Positions 47,471 to 58,828 are shown, numbered from the stretch's first letter. The stretch: 64,000 nt of DNA from Bordetella parapertussis (GCA_945861305.1 CAMATW010000008.1:5387-69386); one strand, 5' to 3'. Notes: generated by a model not told the origin, from the sequence alone. Made by a program: numbers and translations.

Positions 47471-47484
47471 TGCATTTTGTTGCA
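47471..47484. promoter_or_regulatory. TGCA-N6-TGCA motif upstream of the ligase gene (BzdR/BoxR-like operator candidate)
   Basis: TGCATTTTGTTGCA contains two TGCA blocks six bases apart, 27 bp before the ligase ATG; a third TGCA lies at 47505-47508. Benzoyl-CoA-responsive BzdR and BoxR repressors recognise TGCA repeats in this kind of spacing. The gene behind it encodes an enzyme that would make the effector. No regulator gene is encoded nearby. Confidence 0.5.
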
Positions 47485-47511
47485 CATCTCACTAAGCAAT
47501 AATATGCATAT

Positions 47512-49092
47512 ATGGTTGATCGTCATTCTGCTATCCCAAGTCCTTTACCCGGCGTGGTCGTTCCAAAGTTTTACAACGCTTCGCAAGATTTGCTCTCGCG
47601 ACATGCGATGCGTTCTGACAAAACGGCCTATATCGATGCGACGACTGGCAAAACACTGAGCTACGGCCAGCTAGAAGATCAAGCCTACCGTTTCGCCCAA
47701 GGCCTGCTAGAGGCAGGTTTTCAGCAAGAACAACGTGTATTGCTGTGTATGCACGACAGCTTGCAGTGGCCGGTGGTGTTCTTAGGCTGTATCTTGGCGG
47801 GGGTTGTGCCAGTGGCAGCGAACACCTTGCTCACACCCAAAGACTACGAGTTCATGTTGCAAGACTCCAGAGCCCATGGTTTGTTGGTGTCAGAAGCATT
47901 GTGGCCACAGTTTGCCGACATCATGCACAACGCCCCTGCGTGTAAAAAGGTGTTCATCGACTCTGACGCGTCGCATGGACATGCCAAAAGCATTACGCAT
48001 GTGATTCAATCCTCTCAGCGTTTGACACATACCGCAAACACCTTGGCCGACGACGTGTGTTTTTGGTTGTACTCCAGCGGATCGACCGGTTCGCCTAAAG
48101 GAACCTTGCATTTGCACAGCCACATGATTCAAACAGCGCATTTGTATGGACAAGGCGTACTTGGCTTGCAAGAAAACGATGTGGTGTTTTCTGCTGCCAA
48201 ATTATTCTTCGCCTACGGCTTAGGCAATGCACTCAGCTTCCCACTGGCGCAAGGTGCCACCACAGTGCTGCTGGGCAAACGTGCCACACCCGCAGACGTT
48301 TTCCATTTGCTCAAAACCCATCAGCCCACGGTTTTTTATGGCGTTCCAACCCTGTTTGCCAGCCTGCTTGCAGACGCCGATCGCCCTGCTGCGCAAGAAT
48401 TGAATTTACGCGTCTGTACCAGCGCAGGTGAAGCCTTGCCCGCTGAGATTGGCAAGCGTTGGCAAGCCGAATTTGGTGTTGAGATTTTGGACGGCATTGG
48501 ATCGACCGAAATGCTGCACATTTTTTTATCTAATCGCCCCGGCCGTGTTCGCTATGGGACCACCGGTGAAGTGGTACCTGGCTACGCCCTGCGCTTGGTC
48601 AATGACGAGGGAAGTCCCTGCGCAGTGGGTGAGTTGGGCGAGTTGCAAATTCAAGGCCCTACTTCCGCCATCATGTACTGGAACAACCGCGAAAAAACCA
48701 AGCACACCTTTGCGGGTGAGTGGACGCGAAGCGGCGACAAATACAGCTGCGACGCCGATGGTTACTACACCTATGGCGGTCGCAGCGACGATATGCTGAA
48801 GGTAGGCGGTATCTACGTGTCACCTTTTGAAGTTGAAGCCTCGCTGATGACGCACCCTGGAGTTTTAGAAGCGGCAGTCATCGGGGTTGACGACGAACAG
48901 GGCTTGACCAAGCCCAAAGCTTTTGTGGTGAACAAGCCTGGACATGCATTGACGGCTGATGAGTTGAAGCAGCATGTCAAATCGCATCTTGCGCCCTATA
49001 AATACCCGCGTTGGGTGGAGTTTGTCGATGAATTGCCCAAAACCGCTACCGGCAAAATTCAACGCTTTAAACTGCGTGCTATTTCTAAGTAA
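47512..49092 (+). CDS. Benzoate-CoA ligase family protein
   Basis: A 526-residue adenylate-forming enzyme that should join benzoate or a hydroxybenzoate to CoA, using ATP. The P-loop-like motif is FWLYSSGSTGSPKGTLH (about 183-199). The A5-type motif GIGSTEMLHIFLSN and the hinge GRSDDMLKVGGIYVSPFE are characteristic of the benzoate/4-hydroxybenzoate ligase branch. The catalytic lysine lies in LPKTATGKIQRFKLR near the end. No strong ribosome-binding site precedes the ATG. It is the first gene of a plus-strand unit with an ABC importer and pobA. Confidence 0.9.
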   Translation: MVDRHSAIPSPLPGVVVPKFYNASQDLLSRHAMRSDKTAYIDATTGKTLSYGQLEDQAYRFAQGLLEAGFQQEQRVLLCMHDSLQWPVVFLGCILAGVVPVAANTLLTPKDYEFMLQDSRAHGLLVSEALWPQFADIMHNAPACKKVFIDSDASHGHAKSITHVIQSSQRLTHTANTLADDVCFWLYSSGSTGSPKGTLHLHSHMIQTAHLYGQGVLGLQENDVVFSAAKLFFAYGLGNALSFPLAQGATTVLLGKRATPADVFHLLKTHQPTVFYGVPTLFASLLADADRPAAQELNLRVCTSAGEALPAEIGKRWQAEFGVEILDGIGSTEMLHIFLSNRPGRVRYGTTGEVVPGYALRLVNDEGSPCAVGELGELQIQGPTSAIMYWNNREKTKHTFAGEWTRSGDKYSCDADGYYTYGGRSDDMLKVGGIYVSPFEVEASLMTHPGVLEAAVIGVDDEQGLTKPKAFVVNKPGHALTADELKQHVKSHLAPYKYPRWVEFVDELPKTATGKIQRFKLRAISK

Positions 49093-49113
49093 ACATCCTC
49101 TCAGGAGAACTCC

Positions 49114-50298
49114 ATGACCTCTCGCAGGCAACTATTGAAAAGTACTGCAGCCATAGCAGGTGCAGCCAGTTCGGGAGTTTGGTTTCCCGCACAAGCTCAA
49201 AACAGCAAATTGCGCATCGGCTTGATGCTGCCCTACACAGGCACTTTCACACAGCTAGGGGTGGCCATTGACAACGGCTTTCGCATGGCCTTGCAAGAAG
49301 CAGGCGGCAAAGTCGGGGGTCGTGAGGTGGAGTTTTTCAAGGTGGACGACGAATCCGAGCCATCCAAAGGGGTGGAAAACGCCAACAAACTGGTGCAACG
49401 CGACAAAGTCGATGTCTTGATCGGTACGGTTCACTCTGGCGTACAAATGGGCATCCACAAAGTAGCTCGCGAAACCGGCGTGCTCAACATCATCCCCAAT
49501 GCAGGTATGCACGCAGCCACCCGCGCCTTGTGTGCGCCCAATGTGTTTCGCACCTCTTTCAGCAATGGCCAAACCACCCAAGCGCTGGGCAAGGTCATGG
49601 TTGAGAAAGGTCACAAAAAAGCGGTCTGGATTACATGGAAATATGCCGCAGGCGATGAAGCAGGTGAAGGCTTCAAAGACGGCTATTTGGCTGCTGGCGG
49701 CACCATCGTCAAAGAGTTAGGTCTGCCTTTTCCCAATGTAGAGTTCCAAGCATTGCTGACCGAAATTGCGTCCATCAAACCCGATGCAGTAGCGTGTTTC
49801 TTCTCGGGTGGCGGTGCATCCAAGTTCATACGCGATTACGCTGCGGCAGGTTTGAAGGGCAAGATTCCCTTGTATGGTTCTGGCTTCCTCACGGAAGGCT
49901 TGCTAGACGACGAGTTGGCTCCATCTGCCCAAGGCATCATGACTACCTTGCATTACAGCGCTTCGCTTGCAAGTAAGCGTAACGATGCGTTTCGTTTGGC
50001 CTATGCCAAAACCTACAAAATGCAGCCCGATGTTTTCGCGGTTCAAGGTTATGACGCGGGTTTGTTGTTGTTGCAAGGCGCAAAGGCAGTCAATGGTGAT
50101 TTTTCGAATAAAAAAGCGCTTTATGCCGCCATGGAAGGGGCAGTCATCGACAGTCCACGCGGCAAATGGACCATGAGTAAAGCCCACAACCCTGTGCAAG
50201 ACATGTACTTGCGTGTGGTCGAGGGCAAGGAAAACAAGGTGCTGGGTGTGGCAGCCAAGGCCCTGTCAGATTCAGGCGCTGGTTGCAAGTTGGGCTGA
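49114..50298 (+). CDS. ABC transporter substrate-binding protein (LivK type)
   Basis: A 394-residue periplasmic binding protein of the branched-chain amino acid type. A twin-arginine-like start (TSRRQLLKSTAAIAGAASSG) and a cleavage site near PAQAQ precede the mature part, so export may use Tat. The type I fold has RIGLMLPYTGTFTQLG. AGGAGA precedes the ATG. The neighbouring ligase and PobA genes suggest an aromatic acid as ligand, as for other LivK-like proteins of aromatic clusters. livH starts on its last stop base. Confidence 0.9.
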   Translation: MTSRRQLLKSTAAIAGAASSGVWFPAQAQNSKLRIGLMLPYTGTFTQLGVAIDNGFRMALQEAGGKVGGREVEFFKVDDESEPSKGVENANKLVQRDKVDVLIGTVHSGVQMGIHKVARETGVLNIIPNAGMHAATRALCAPNVFRTSFSNGQTTQALGKVMVEKGHKKAVWITWKYAAGDEAGEGFKDGYLAAGGTIVKELGLPFPNVEFQALLTEIASIKPDAVACFFSGGGASKFIRDYAAAGLKGKIPLYGSGFLTEGLLDDELAPSAQGIMTTLHYSASLASKRNDAFRLAYAKTYKMQPDVFAVQGYDAGLLLLQGAKAVNGDFSNKKALYAAMEGAVIDSPRGKWTMSKAHNPVQDMYLRVVEGKENKVLGVAAKALSDSGAGCKLG

Positions 50299-51161
50299 TG
50301 GATCTCGCTAACTTTTTTATTCAACTTCTCAACAGCGTTCAGTACGGTCTGCTGCTGTTTTTGTTGGCAGCGGGTCTGACCTTGATCTTTGGCATCATGG
50401 GCGTGGTCAATTTGGCCCATGGCGCTTTTTACATGCTGGGCGCTTACATGGCTTATGCCCTGACGAGCGCTTGGGGCAATTTGGCTTTGGCAATTCTGGC
50501 AGGCACCTTGATCAGTATCGCGGTGGGATGGTTGCTAGAGAAACTGCTATTCAAGCATTTTTACCACCGAAGCCATCTCGACCAAGTCTTGCTCACCTTT
50601 GGCCTGATCTATATTTTTGAAGAACTGCGCTCCATGCTGTGGGGAGACGATGTGCACAGCGTGGCCGTACCTGCAGTGCTTGACTGGTCCATACAACTGA
50701 CAGAAAACTTGTCGTATCCAGCCTACCGTTTATTCATGCTGGCGGTTTGCACCGCCTTGGCTTTAGGCTTGTGGTTGCTGATCAGTAAAACCAAACTGGG
50801 CATGAAAATTCGTGCAGGCGCCTTCAACAGCGACATGGCTCAAAGCTTGGGCATCAATATTGTTCGCTTGCATTCGCTTGTCTTTGCCATGGGCATAGCG
50901 CTGGCGGCTTTGGGAGGCATGCTGATTGCCCCACTTTCCAGCGTCTACCCCTTTATGGGCTCGCAAGTACTGATCATGTGCTTTGTGGTGGTTGTCATTG
51001 GCGGCATTGGTTCGGTGCGCGGTGCACTTACCGCGGCCTTGTTGGTGGGCTTAGTCGACACCTTTGGAAAGGTCTTGTTGCCGCAATTTGCAAGTACGCT
51101 GGTCTATGTACTGATGGCCTTGGTGCTGCTCTACAAACCCGAAGGCTTGTTCAAACAATGA
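50298..51161 (+). CDS. Branched-chain-type ABC transporter permease (LivH type)
   Basis: A 287-residue inner-membrane permease with about eight hydrophobic segments. The LivH mark GLTLIFGIMGVVNLAHGAFY is near residues 26-45, and the coupling-helix region is in KTKLGMKIRAGAFNSDMAQS. The ATG at 50298 shares its A with the stop of the binding-protein gene (TGATG). It pairs with the LivM-type permease, overlapping by 4 nt. Confidence 0.93.
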   Translation: MDLANFFIQLLNSVQYGLLLFLLAAGLTLIFGIMGVVNLAHGAFYMLGAYMAYALTSAWGNLALAILAGTLISIAVGWLLEKLLFKHFYHRSHLDQVLLTFGLIYIFEELRSMLWGDDVHSVAVPAVLDWSIQLTENLSYPAYRLFMLAVCTALALGLWLLISKTKLGMKIRAGAFNSDMAQSLGINIVRLHSLVFAMGIALAALGGMLIAPLSSVYPFMGSQVLIMCFVVVVIGGIGSVRGALTAALLVGLVDTFGKVLLPQFASTLVYVLMALVLLYKPEGLFKQ

Positions 51162-52144
51162 GCATGCCACAAGGACACTTGGAAACCCTGCCGCGCAGCG
51201 TACAAGTTTTGCTGGGCTTAGGCTTGATCGCTTTGCTCGTCTTTCCTTTTGCAGGTCAAGACTTTTACACCCAGATGGTCACGCGCATGATGATTTTGGC
51301 CATCTTCGCCATGAGCTTGGACCTGCTTCAAGGCATCACCGGTTTGGTGTCGCTGGGGCACGCAGCTTATTTCGGTTTGGCGGGTTATGTACTGGCTTTT
51401 TTGTCACCGGCTGATACAGGTGCCAGTTGGCTCACCACCTTGCCTTTGGCTGTCTTGGCTTCTGCCTTTCTGGCCTTGGTGATTGGCTTTTTTGTGGTGC
51501 GTACCCAAGGCATTTACTTCATCATGGTCACCATGGCGTTTGCGCAAATGGTGTATTTCCTGTTTTTCGACAACAAGGCCTTGGGCGGCTCGGATGGTCT
51601 TTACGTCAATGTACGTCCTTCTGCTTTGGGCTTGAACTTTGAAAACAAACAAGTGCTTTACTACTTCACCTTGGTCAGTATGTTGTTGGTATATGGTTTT
51701 TTACGTCGTTTGTTGTGGAGCCCTTTCGGAAGAACCCTCAATGGCATTCGCTTGAATGAACACCGCACACAAGCTTTGGGCTATGCCAGCTTCAGTTACA
51801 AGCTGACCGCTTTCACCTTGGCAGGCGCACTGGCAGGTTTGGCAGGCTATCTTTGGGCGGCGCAGTCGGGTTACGTCAATCCGGAGTTGATGGGTTTTCA
51901 TATGAGCGCACACGCCATCATGATGGTGATTTTGGGTGGCATGGGCAATGTGGCGGGAGCCTTGATCGGTGCTTTTGGTTTTGAGTTATTCCTGCACTTT
52001 TTCAAAGACCTGCCCAAGGTGGGCGAGTTTGATCTGGGCAAACACTGGCAGTTGTGGATGGGCTCATTGATTGTGTTGGTGGTGGTCGTTGCACCCCAAG
52101 GACTGATGGGCTTGCTGCGCCCTCGGAGTTCACAAGATGACTGA
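51158..52144 (+). CDS. Branched-chain-type ABC transporter permease (LivM type)
   Basis: A 328-residue permease with about nine hydrophobic segments. LivM marks are LDLLQGITGLVSLGHAAYFG (about 48-67) and the coupling region PFGRTLNGIRLNEHRTQALG. The ATG at 51158 overlaps the LivH stop by 4 nt; a longer in-frame reading lies inside livH and was rejected. It overlaps the LivG gene by 8 nt. Confidence 0.93.
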   Translation: MSMPQGHLETLPRSVQVLLGLGLIALLVFPFAGQDFYTQMVTRMMILAIFAMSLDLLQGITGLVSLGHAAYFGLAGYVLAFLSPADTGASWLTTLPLAVLASAFLALVIGFFVVRTQGIYFIMVTMAFAQMVYFLFFDNKALGGSDGLYVNVRPSALGLNFENKQVLYYFTLVSMLLVYGFLRRLLWSPFGRTLNGIRLNEHRTQALGYASFSYKLTAFTLAGALAGLAGYLWAAQSGYVNPELMGFHMSAHAIMMVILGGMGNVAGALIGAFGFELFLHFFKDLPKVGEFDLGKHWQLWMGSLIVLVVVVAPQGLMGLLRPRSSQDD

Positions 52145-52897
52145 ACCCTTGTTAGAAGCCAAACATTTGAGCAAACGCTTTGGTGGTTTGTTGGCAGTCA
52201 ATGGCGTGTCGCTGTCTTTGTACAAAGATCAACTCCATGCAGTGATTGGCCCCAATGGCGCGGGTAAAACCACCCTCACCCATTTGCTGAGTGGCGACAT
52301 CGCAGCCAGCAACGGCGAGTTGTGGCTCAAAGGCCAATCGGTCACGGGCTGGCCACACCACCGTTTGTCCTTGCAAGGCTTGGGGCGCAGCTATCAAAAA
52401 ACCAATGTGTTTTTACCGCTTACTGTGTGGGATAACTTGATGCTCGCCGCTCAAGCCAAAGACGCCTTGGCGCCCTTCAACCCCTTGTCTTGGTTCAGTC
52501 GTGCCGACCGAAACCTCAGCGTAGTGGAACGTGCCGAACGCGCTTTACTGTTGTCTGGTTTAGCTACCTCTAAAGATAAAACTGCTGCCATTCTTAGCCA
52601 CGGCATTCAAAGACAGTTGGAAATTGCCATGGTCTTGGCTACCGTTCCTGATGTTCTGCTGCTGGACGAACCTTTGGCTGGCATGGGTGCAGCCGAAGCC
52701 GAAACCATGGTGGCGTTGCTGCAAGCATTGAAAAAAGACCACGCCATGCTGCTGGTCGAACATGACATGGACGCAGTGTTTGCCTTGGCCGATGTGCTCA
52801 CCGTCATGGTCAACGGCACCGTGATTGCCAGCGGTACGCCAGAAGCGATTCGCAGTGACGCCAAAGTGCAAGCGGCTTATCTTGGCGAGGCCACACC

Positions 52898-52901
<4 letters not shown>
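52137..52901 (+). CDS. ABC transporter ATP-binding protein (LivG type)
   Basis: A 254-residue ATPase. Walker A is GPNGAGKTT (about 38-46) and Walker B is VLLLDEPLAGM. The signature is unusual: where LivG normally reads LS(Y/H)GxQR, this protein has LSHGIQRQLEIAM, which is within the family. LivG-type length and the short D-loop (AGMGAAE) are seen. It overlaps LivM by 8 nt and LivF by 4 nt. Confidence 0.92.
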
Positions 52902-54813
<1,912 letters not shown>

Positions 54814-54817
54814 GGCA

Positions 54818-55744
54818 ATGAAATTGACCACCTTGAAACCCTCCGACAAGACCCTCGTAGGCATACGTATTTTGAGTGTGGCGTTGAACCTGCCCGGCCC
54901 CGCAGCGCTCATGCGTTTGGCCGACATGGGAGCGAAATGCACCAAGCTCGAACCCCTGCCGCCTGCTGGTATTGTCAAAGGGACAAGCACCGACCCCATG
55001 GGTATCTACGCTCCCCATGCGTATGCGCAGTTGCACCGTGGTGTGAAAGTCCTGCAAGCCGACCTGAAAACCGACAAGGGCCAAGTGCAGTTACACAAAC
55101 TGTTAGCTCAGACCGATGTACTGCTGACATCGTTTCGCCCCTCAGCACTGAAAAAAATAGGGTTGAGTTGGGCTGATTTGCACGACAAATTTCCTGCCTT
55201 GAACATAGTCAGCATTGTGGGTTCGGCGGGTGCAGGTGCAGAAATACCCGGGCACGACCTGACCTATTTGGCTGCCCATGACTTGGTGACGAGTTTGAAC
55301 CTTCCAGCCACCTTGTTTGCTGACATGGCGGGCTCGCTACAAGCCAGTGAGGCGGTTCTCAAGGTTTTATGGCAACGAGGCAAACCAGGTCGGTCTCACG
55401 GCAAAGGCGTTTTCCATGAAGTGGCGCTGGAAGGTGCGGCAGCGTATTTAGCTCTGCCACGCCAATGGGGGCTGACAACGCCAAAAGGCTCTGTGGGAGG
55501 GGCCCATGCCGGTTATGCAGTCTATCTTTGCAAAAACGGCAGAGTCGCAGTGGCCGCTTTGGAGCCGCATTTTGCGGCTCGATTGGCGCAGGTAGCCGGT
55601 TTGCCATCAGGCAAACCGGAGCAAAACATCATGCTGCTACCCAAGACCAAAACTCATCTGACTGCATTTTTCGCCACCTTAACCCGTAAGCAGGTTGATG
55701 CAATGGCATTAGCAAACGACTTGCCACTGCACACCATGCGCTAA
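54818..55744 (+). CDS. CaiB/BaiF-type CoA-transferase-like protein, short form
   Basis: A 308-residue family III CoA-transferase-like protein. N-terminal family marks are LPGPAALMRLADMGAKCTKLE and LLTSFRPSALKKIGLSW; the likely catalytic aspartate is in PGHDLTYLA. Classical members have 380-430 residues, and here the C-terminal part is shortened, so it may act as a racemase-like or transferase enzyme of reduced form. The ATG lies 4 bp after the pobA stop. It probably handles an aromatic or aliphatic CoA ester from the same pathway. Confidence 0.75.
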   Translation: MKLTTLKPSDKTLVGIRILSVALNLPGPAALMRLADMGAKCTKLEPLPPAGIVKGTSTDPMGIYAPHAYAQLHRGVKVLQADLKTDKGQVQLHKLLAQTDVLLTSFRPSALKKIGLSWADLHDKFPALNIVSIVGSAGAGAEIPGHDLTYLAAHDLVTSLNLPATLFADMAGSLQASEAVLKVLWQRGKPGRSHGKGVFHEVALEGAAAYLALPRQWGLTTPKGSVGGAHAGYAVYLCKNGRVAVAALEPHFAARLAQVAGLPSGKPEQNIMLLPKTKTHLTAFFATLTRKQVDAMALANDLPLHTMR

Positions 55745-55771
55745 ACAAATATTCCTAAGACCTAAAGGCCT

Positions 55772-55828
55772 CGCAATGACAAGAGCTGCTCTCAATGACA
55801 ACAACTGCTTGCAATGACGAGGCTTACT
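55772..55828. repeat. Three 19-nt tandem repeats (CAATGAC core)
   Basis: Three 19-nt units, CGCAATGACAAGAGCTGCT, CTCAATGACAACAACTGCT and TGCAATGACGAGGCTTACT, lie end to end. The core GCAATGAC is the reverse complement of GTCATTGC, the start of the palindromic repeats inside ygiQ (57224-57340). The last unit covers the ygiQ stop codon. The preceding 27 bp hold nothing recognisable. Confidence 0.8.
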
Positions 55829-58190
55829 TGGTCTTGCGCGGTGGTAACCCAGTGTGCTGCGTCAGTATCTTGCCAGGGGCCGCTTTCACCCGTCCCTGAG
55901 TGACGGGGGAAGTTTTGGCAGCCACAGAAGTGCTGTTTTTGCGCCGACTGCTGGTGTAGCCCTCGGTGTTCAAAGGCTGAAAGCGCGGGATCAAATGTTG
56001 CTTGCCGTTGCCAATCAAATCGGCACGGCCCATGGCTTTCAAGGCCTCGCGCAACAGCGGCCAGTTATTGGCGTCGTGGTAGCGCAAAAACGCTTTGTGT
56101 AAACGGCGGCGTTTGTCACCCCGCACAATGTCCACCGATTCACTTTCTCTGCCTACGCGACGCAAAGGGTTTTTGCCTGAGTGGTACATGGCAGTCGCCG
56201 TCGCCATGGGGCTAGGGTAGAAGGTTTGCACTTGGTCTGCGCGAAAACCATTTTTCTTTAACCACACCGCCAAATGCATCATGTCTTCGTCGCGGGTGCC
56301 CGGGTGTGCCGCGATGAAATAGGGAATCAAGTATTGCTTCTTACCCGCCTCGGCACTGTACTTGTCAAACATCTGCTTAAAGCGGTCATAAGAGCCAATG
56401 CCTGGCTTCATCATCATCGACAGAGGACTGCCCTCGGTGTGTTCAGGCGCAATTTTTAGGTAGCCACCCACATGGTGGGTCACCAACTCTTTCACATACT
56501 CGGGACTTTCCACAGCCAAGTCATATCGCAGACCTGAACCGATGAGGATTTTTTTCACGCCGCGTATCGCCCGAGCTTTGCGGTAAAGCTGTATCAAGGC
56601 CTCGTGGCTGGTATTCAAGTTGGGACAAATACCGGGGTAAACGCAACTGGGTTTTCGGCAAGCCGCTTCAATCTCGGGTGTTCGGCAACCAATGCGGTAC
56701 ATGTTCGCGGTAGGACCGCCAAGGTCGCTGACCACGCCGGTAAAGCCTGGCACCTTGTCGCGGATGTCTTCAATTTCACGCAGGATGGAGCCTTCGCTTC
56801 GGCTTTGGATGATGCGACCTTCGTGCTCGGTGATCGAGCAAAACGTACAACCGCCAAAACAACCACGCATGATGTTGACGCTGAAACGAATCATCTCCCA
56901 CGCCGGAATTTTCGTCTCGCCATCATGACCGCCTTTGGCATCTGCATAGACAGGATGCGGGCTGCGGGCATAGGGCAAGTCAAACACGTGGTCCATCTCG
57001 GCGGTGGTGAGCGGTATGGGCGGCGGGTTGATCCAAACGTCTCGAGCGGTCCGCCCCTCGCCATGCGCTTGCACCAATGCTCGGGCGTTGCCGGGGTTGG
57101 TTTCCAAGTGCAGTACACGATTGGCGTGGGCGTAAAGCACGGGGTCGCTCTTGACCTGCTCGTAACTGGGTAAGCGAATGACGCTTTTGTTGCGGGGCGG
57201 GACTTTGACCTTGCTGGCAATAGCGTCATTGCGAACGAAGTGAAGCAATCTCTCCTGAGGCTGCTTCGTCGCTTCGCTCCTCACAGTGACGTTACTGAGA
57301 GTGTCCTTAACGTCATTGCGAGCGGAGCGAAGCAGTCCCGCAGTACCAGCATCTAACTCGTCTTGCCTCGCACAAGTTTCACCTTGCGCCAAGGCCTGCT
57401 CGCTCACCATCAAATACGGGTTGACATGCGACTCCACGCGCCCAGGCATGTCCACCTCGGTGGAGTCAATTTCAAACCAACCCTCGGGTGTGGTTCGCAC
57501 CATGAAAGCCGTACCGCGCACATCGGTGATATCGGTCATGGCCTCTTTGGCAGCCAAGCGATGTGCCACTTCCACCAAAGCACGTTCGGCGTTGCCGTAC
57601 AGCAGCAGATCCGCTTTGGCGTCAATCAAGATGGCGCGGCGCACCTTGTCTTGCCAATAGTCGTAATGCGCTATTCGGCGCAAAGACGCTTCAATGCCGC
57701 CAATGATGATGGGCACATCAGGGTAGGCTTCACGGCAGCGCTGGCTGTAGACCAACACACTGCGGTCGGGTCGCTTGCCGCCCACACCACCTGCGGTGTA
57801 GGCGTCATCACTGCGGATTTTTCGATCGGCTGTGTAGCGGTTGATCATGGAGTCCATGTTGCCCGCGGTGACGCCATAAAACAAATTAGGTTTGCCAAGC
57901 GCTTGAAAAGGTTCAGCGCTGTGCCACTCGGGCTGGGCAATGATGCCCACTCGAAAACCTTGCGCCTCCAACATGCGCCCAATGACAGCCATGCCAAAAC
58001 TGGGGTGGTCCACATAGGCGTCGCCGGTGACCAAAATGATGTCGCAGCTGTCCCAGCCCAGCTGCGTCATCTCGGCACGGCTCATGGGCAAAAACGGGGC
58101 CGTGCCAAAACGTGCCGCCCAGTATTTGCGGTAACTGGTCAGGGGCTTGGCAATTCGCTGGAAAAAGGAGACGTCTAAAGGTGCGTTCAT
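55824..58190 (-). CDS. YgiQ family radical SAM protein with in-frame repeat insertion
   Basis: A 788-residue radical SAM protein (E. coli YgiQ has about 739). The N-terminal half has [16 protein letters not shown] and [20 protein letters not shown]. The cluster-binding motif [16 protein letters not shown] is intact. The C-terminal half has [12 protein letters not shown] and KIAPEHTEG and a basic, Ser/Thr-rich tail. About 40-60 residues between roughly 280 and 325 are encoded by palindromic repeats, giving low-complexity segments such as [13 protein letters not shown] and [11 protein letters not shown]. The core motifs are outside the insert, so the protein may still work. Its substrate is unknown. 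Confidence 0.92.
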   Translation of the reverse strand: MNAPLDVSFFQRIAKPLTSYRKYWAARFGTAPFLPMSRAEMTQLGWDSCDIILVTGDAYVDHPSFGMAVIGRMLEAQGFRVGIIAQPEWHSAEPFQALGKPNLFYGVTAGNMDSMINRYTADRKIRSDDAYTAGGVGGKRPDRSVLVYSQRCREAYPDVPIIIGGIEASLRRIAHYDYWQDKVRRAILIDAKADLLLYGNAERALVEVAHRLAAKEAMTDITDVRGTAFMVRTTPEGWFEIDSTEVDMPGRVESHVNPYLMVSEQALAQGETCARQDELDAGTAGLLRSARNDVKDTLSNVTVRSEATKQPQERLLHFVRNDAIASKVKVPPRNKSVIRLPSYEQVKSDPVLYAHANRVLHLETNPGNARALVQAHGEGRTARDVWINPPPIPLTTAEMDHVFDLPYARSPHPVYADAKGGHDGETKIPAWEMIRFSVNIMRGCFGGCTFCSITEHEGRIIQSRSEGSILREIEDIRDKVPGFTGVVSDLGGPTANMYRIGCRTPEIEAACRKPSCVYPGICPNLNTSHEALIQLYRKARAIRGVKKILIGSGLRYDLAVESPEYVKELVTHHVGGYLKIAPEHTEGSPLSMMMKPGIGSYDRFKQMFDKYSAEAGKKQYLIPYFIAAHPGTRDEDMMHLAVWLKKNGFRADQVQTFYPSPMATATAMYHSGKNPLRRVGRESESVDIVRGDKRRRLHKAFLRYHDANNWPLLREALKAMGRADLIGNGKQHLIPRFQPLNTEGYTSSRRKNSTSVAAKTSPVTQGRVKAAPGKILTQHTGLPPRKTK
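57224..57340. repeat. Palindromic repeat element inside ygiQ (three copies of one motif)
   Basis: Copy A (57224-57251, plus) and copy C (57311-57340, plus) start CGTCATTGCGA and continue as a GAAGYGAAGCA-like tract. Copy B (57259-57291) is the same motif in reverse orientation. A and B form an imperfect inverted repeat of about 28 bp. The whole insert keeps the ygiQ frame. Similar GTCATTGCGAGCGAAGC-type short repeats are known to me from many unrelated genomes. Confidence 0.85.
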
Positions 58191-58213
58191 TAACCCCTTA
58201 TTCTAAGTGGCAT

Positions 58214-58828
58214 ATGAGATTTCCCCCTAACATATGCCCAATCTCCTTTGAAAGATCACTTATTTCAACCGCCCCCCGCTCCCGCACCGACTTGTTTTTG
58301 TCCTTCACCTGGCTGGGCCTGCAAGGCTTTGGCGGGGTGTTGGCAGTGGTGCAACGCGAAATGGTTGACCGCAAGCAATGGATGACGCTGTCCGAATTTG
58401 CCGAAGAATGGGCGCTGGCGCAAACCCTGCCGGGGCCGAATGTGGTGAATCTCTCCGTCATGTTTGGCGGGAAACACTTTGGTCCCACAGGCGCATTGGC
58501 CGCAATGAGTGGCTTGCTACTTTTGCCAGGCTTGCTGATGCTGGCCATTGTGATTGGCTTTCAAGCCTTCGCCCACTTGCCTGTGGTCGCATCAGCCTTG
58601 CATGGCATGGGCGTGGCCGCTGCCGGCATGGTGATGGCAGCAGGTTGGCGTTTTTGGCCGACGGTCAAACAACACCCGCTTGGCTGGCCTTTGGGTTTAG
58701 CTTTTGCAGCACTGAGCTTTGCTTTGGCTGCCTTGATGCACTGGCCTTTGGCCCACGTGATTGGCTTGGTGGGTCTGGTGTCTTGCGGCCTGACATGGCG
58801 GCGCTTGCAAAACAAGGACAGCGCATGA
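58214..58828 (+). CDS. Chromate transporter family protein, first half (ChrA N-like)
   Basis: A 204-residue short-chain CHR protein with about five or six hydrophobic segments. The marks are FTWLGLQGFGGVLAVVQREMV, the conserved WALAQTLPGPNVVNLSV and FGGKHFGPTGALAA. Short-chain ChrA proteins act as pairs with opposite membrane orientation and export chromate or a related anion. The start is uncertain: the ATG at 58214 leaves only 23 bp to the divergent ygiQ start. It overlaps the second half by 4 nt. Confidence 0.85.
   Translation: MRFPPNICPISFERSLISTAPRSRTDLFLSFTWLGLQGFGGVLAVVQREMVDRKQWMTLSEFAEEWALAQTLPGPNVVNLSVMFGGKHFGPTGALAAMSGLLLLPGLLMLAIVIGFQAFAHLPVVASALHGMGVAAAGMVMAAGWRFWPTVKQHPLGWPLGLAFAALSFALAALMHWPLAHVIGLVGLVSCGLTWRRLQNKDSA

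Noticed and set aside
57224..57340. Insertion sequence or MITE with transposase
   Set aside because: No transposase, no clear target-site duplication and no terminal repeats beyond the short palindrome; I describe it only as a dispersed-repeat-like element.
58378..58824. Fusion of the two chromate-transporter halves as one long frame
   Set aside because: The frame of the second half stays open upstream, but the sequence there is not ChrA-like; the real first half is read in another frame and overlaps by 4 nt.
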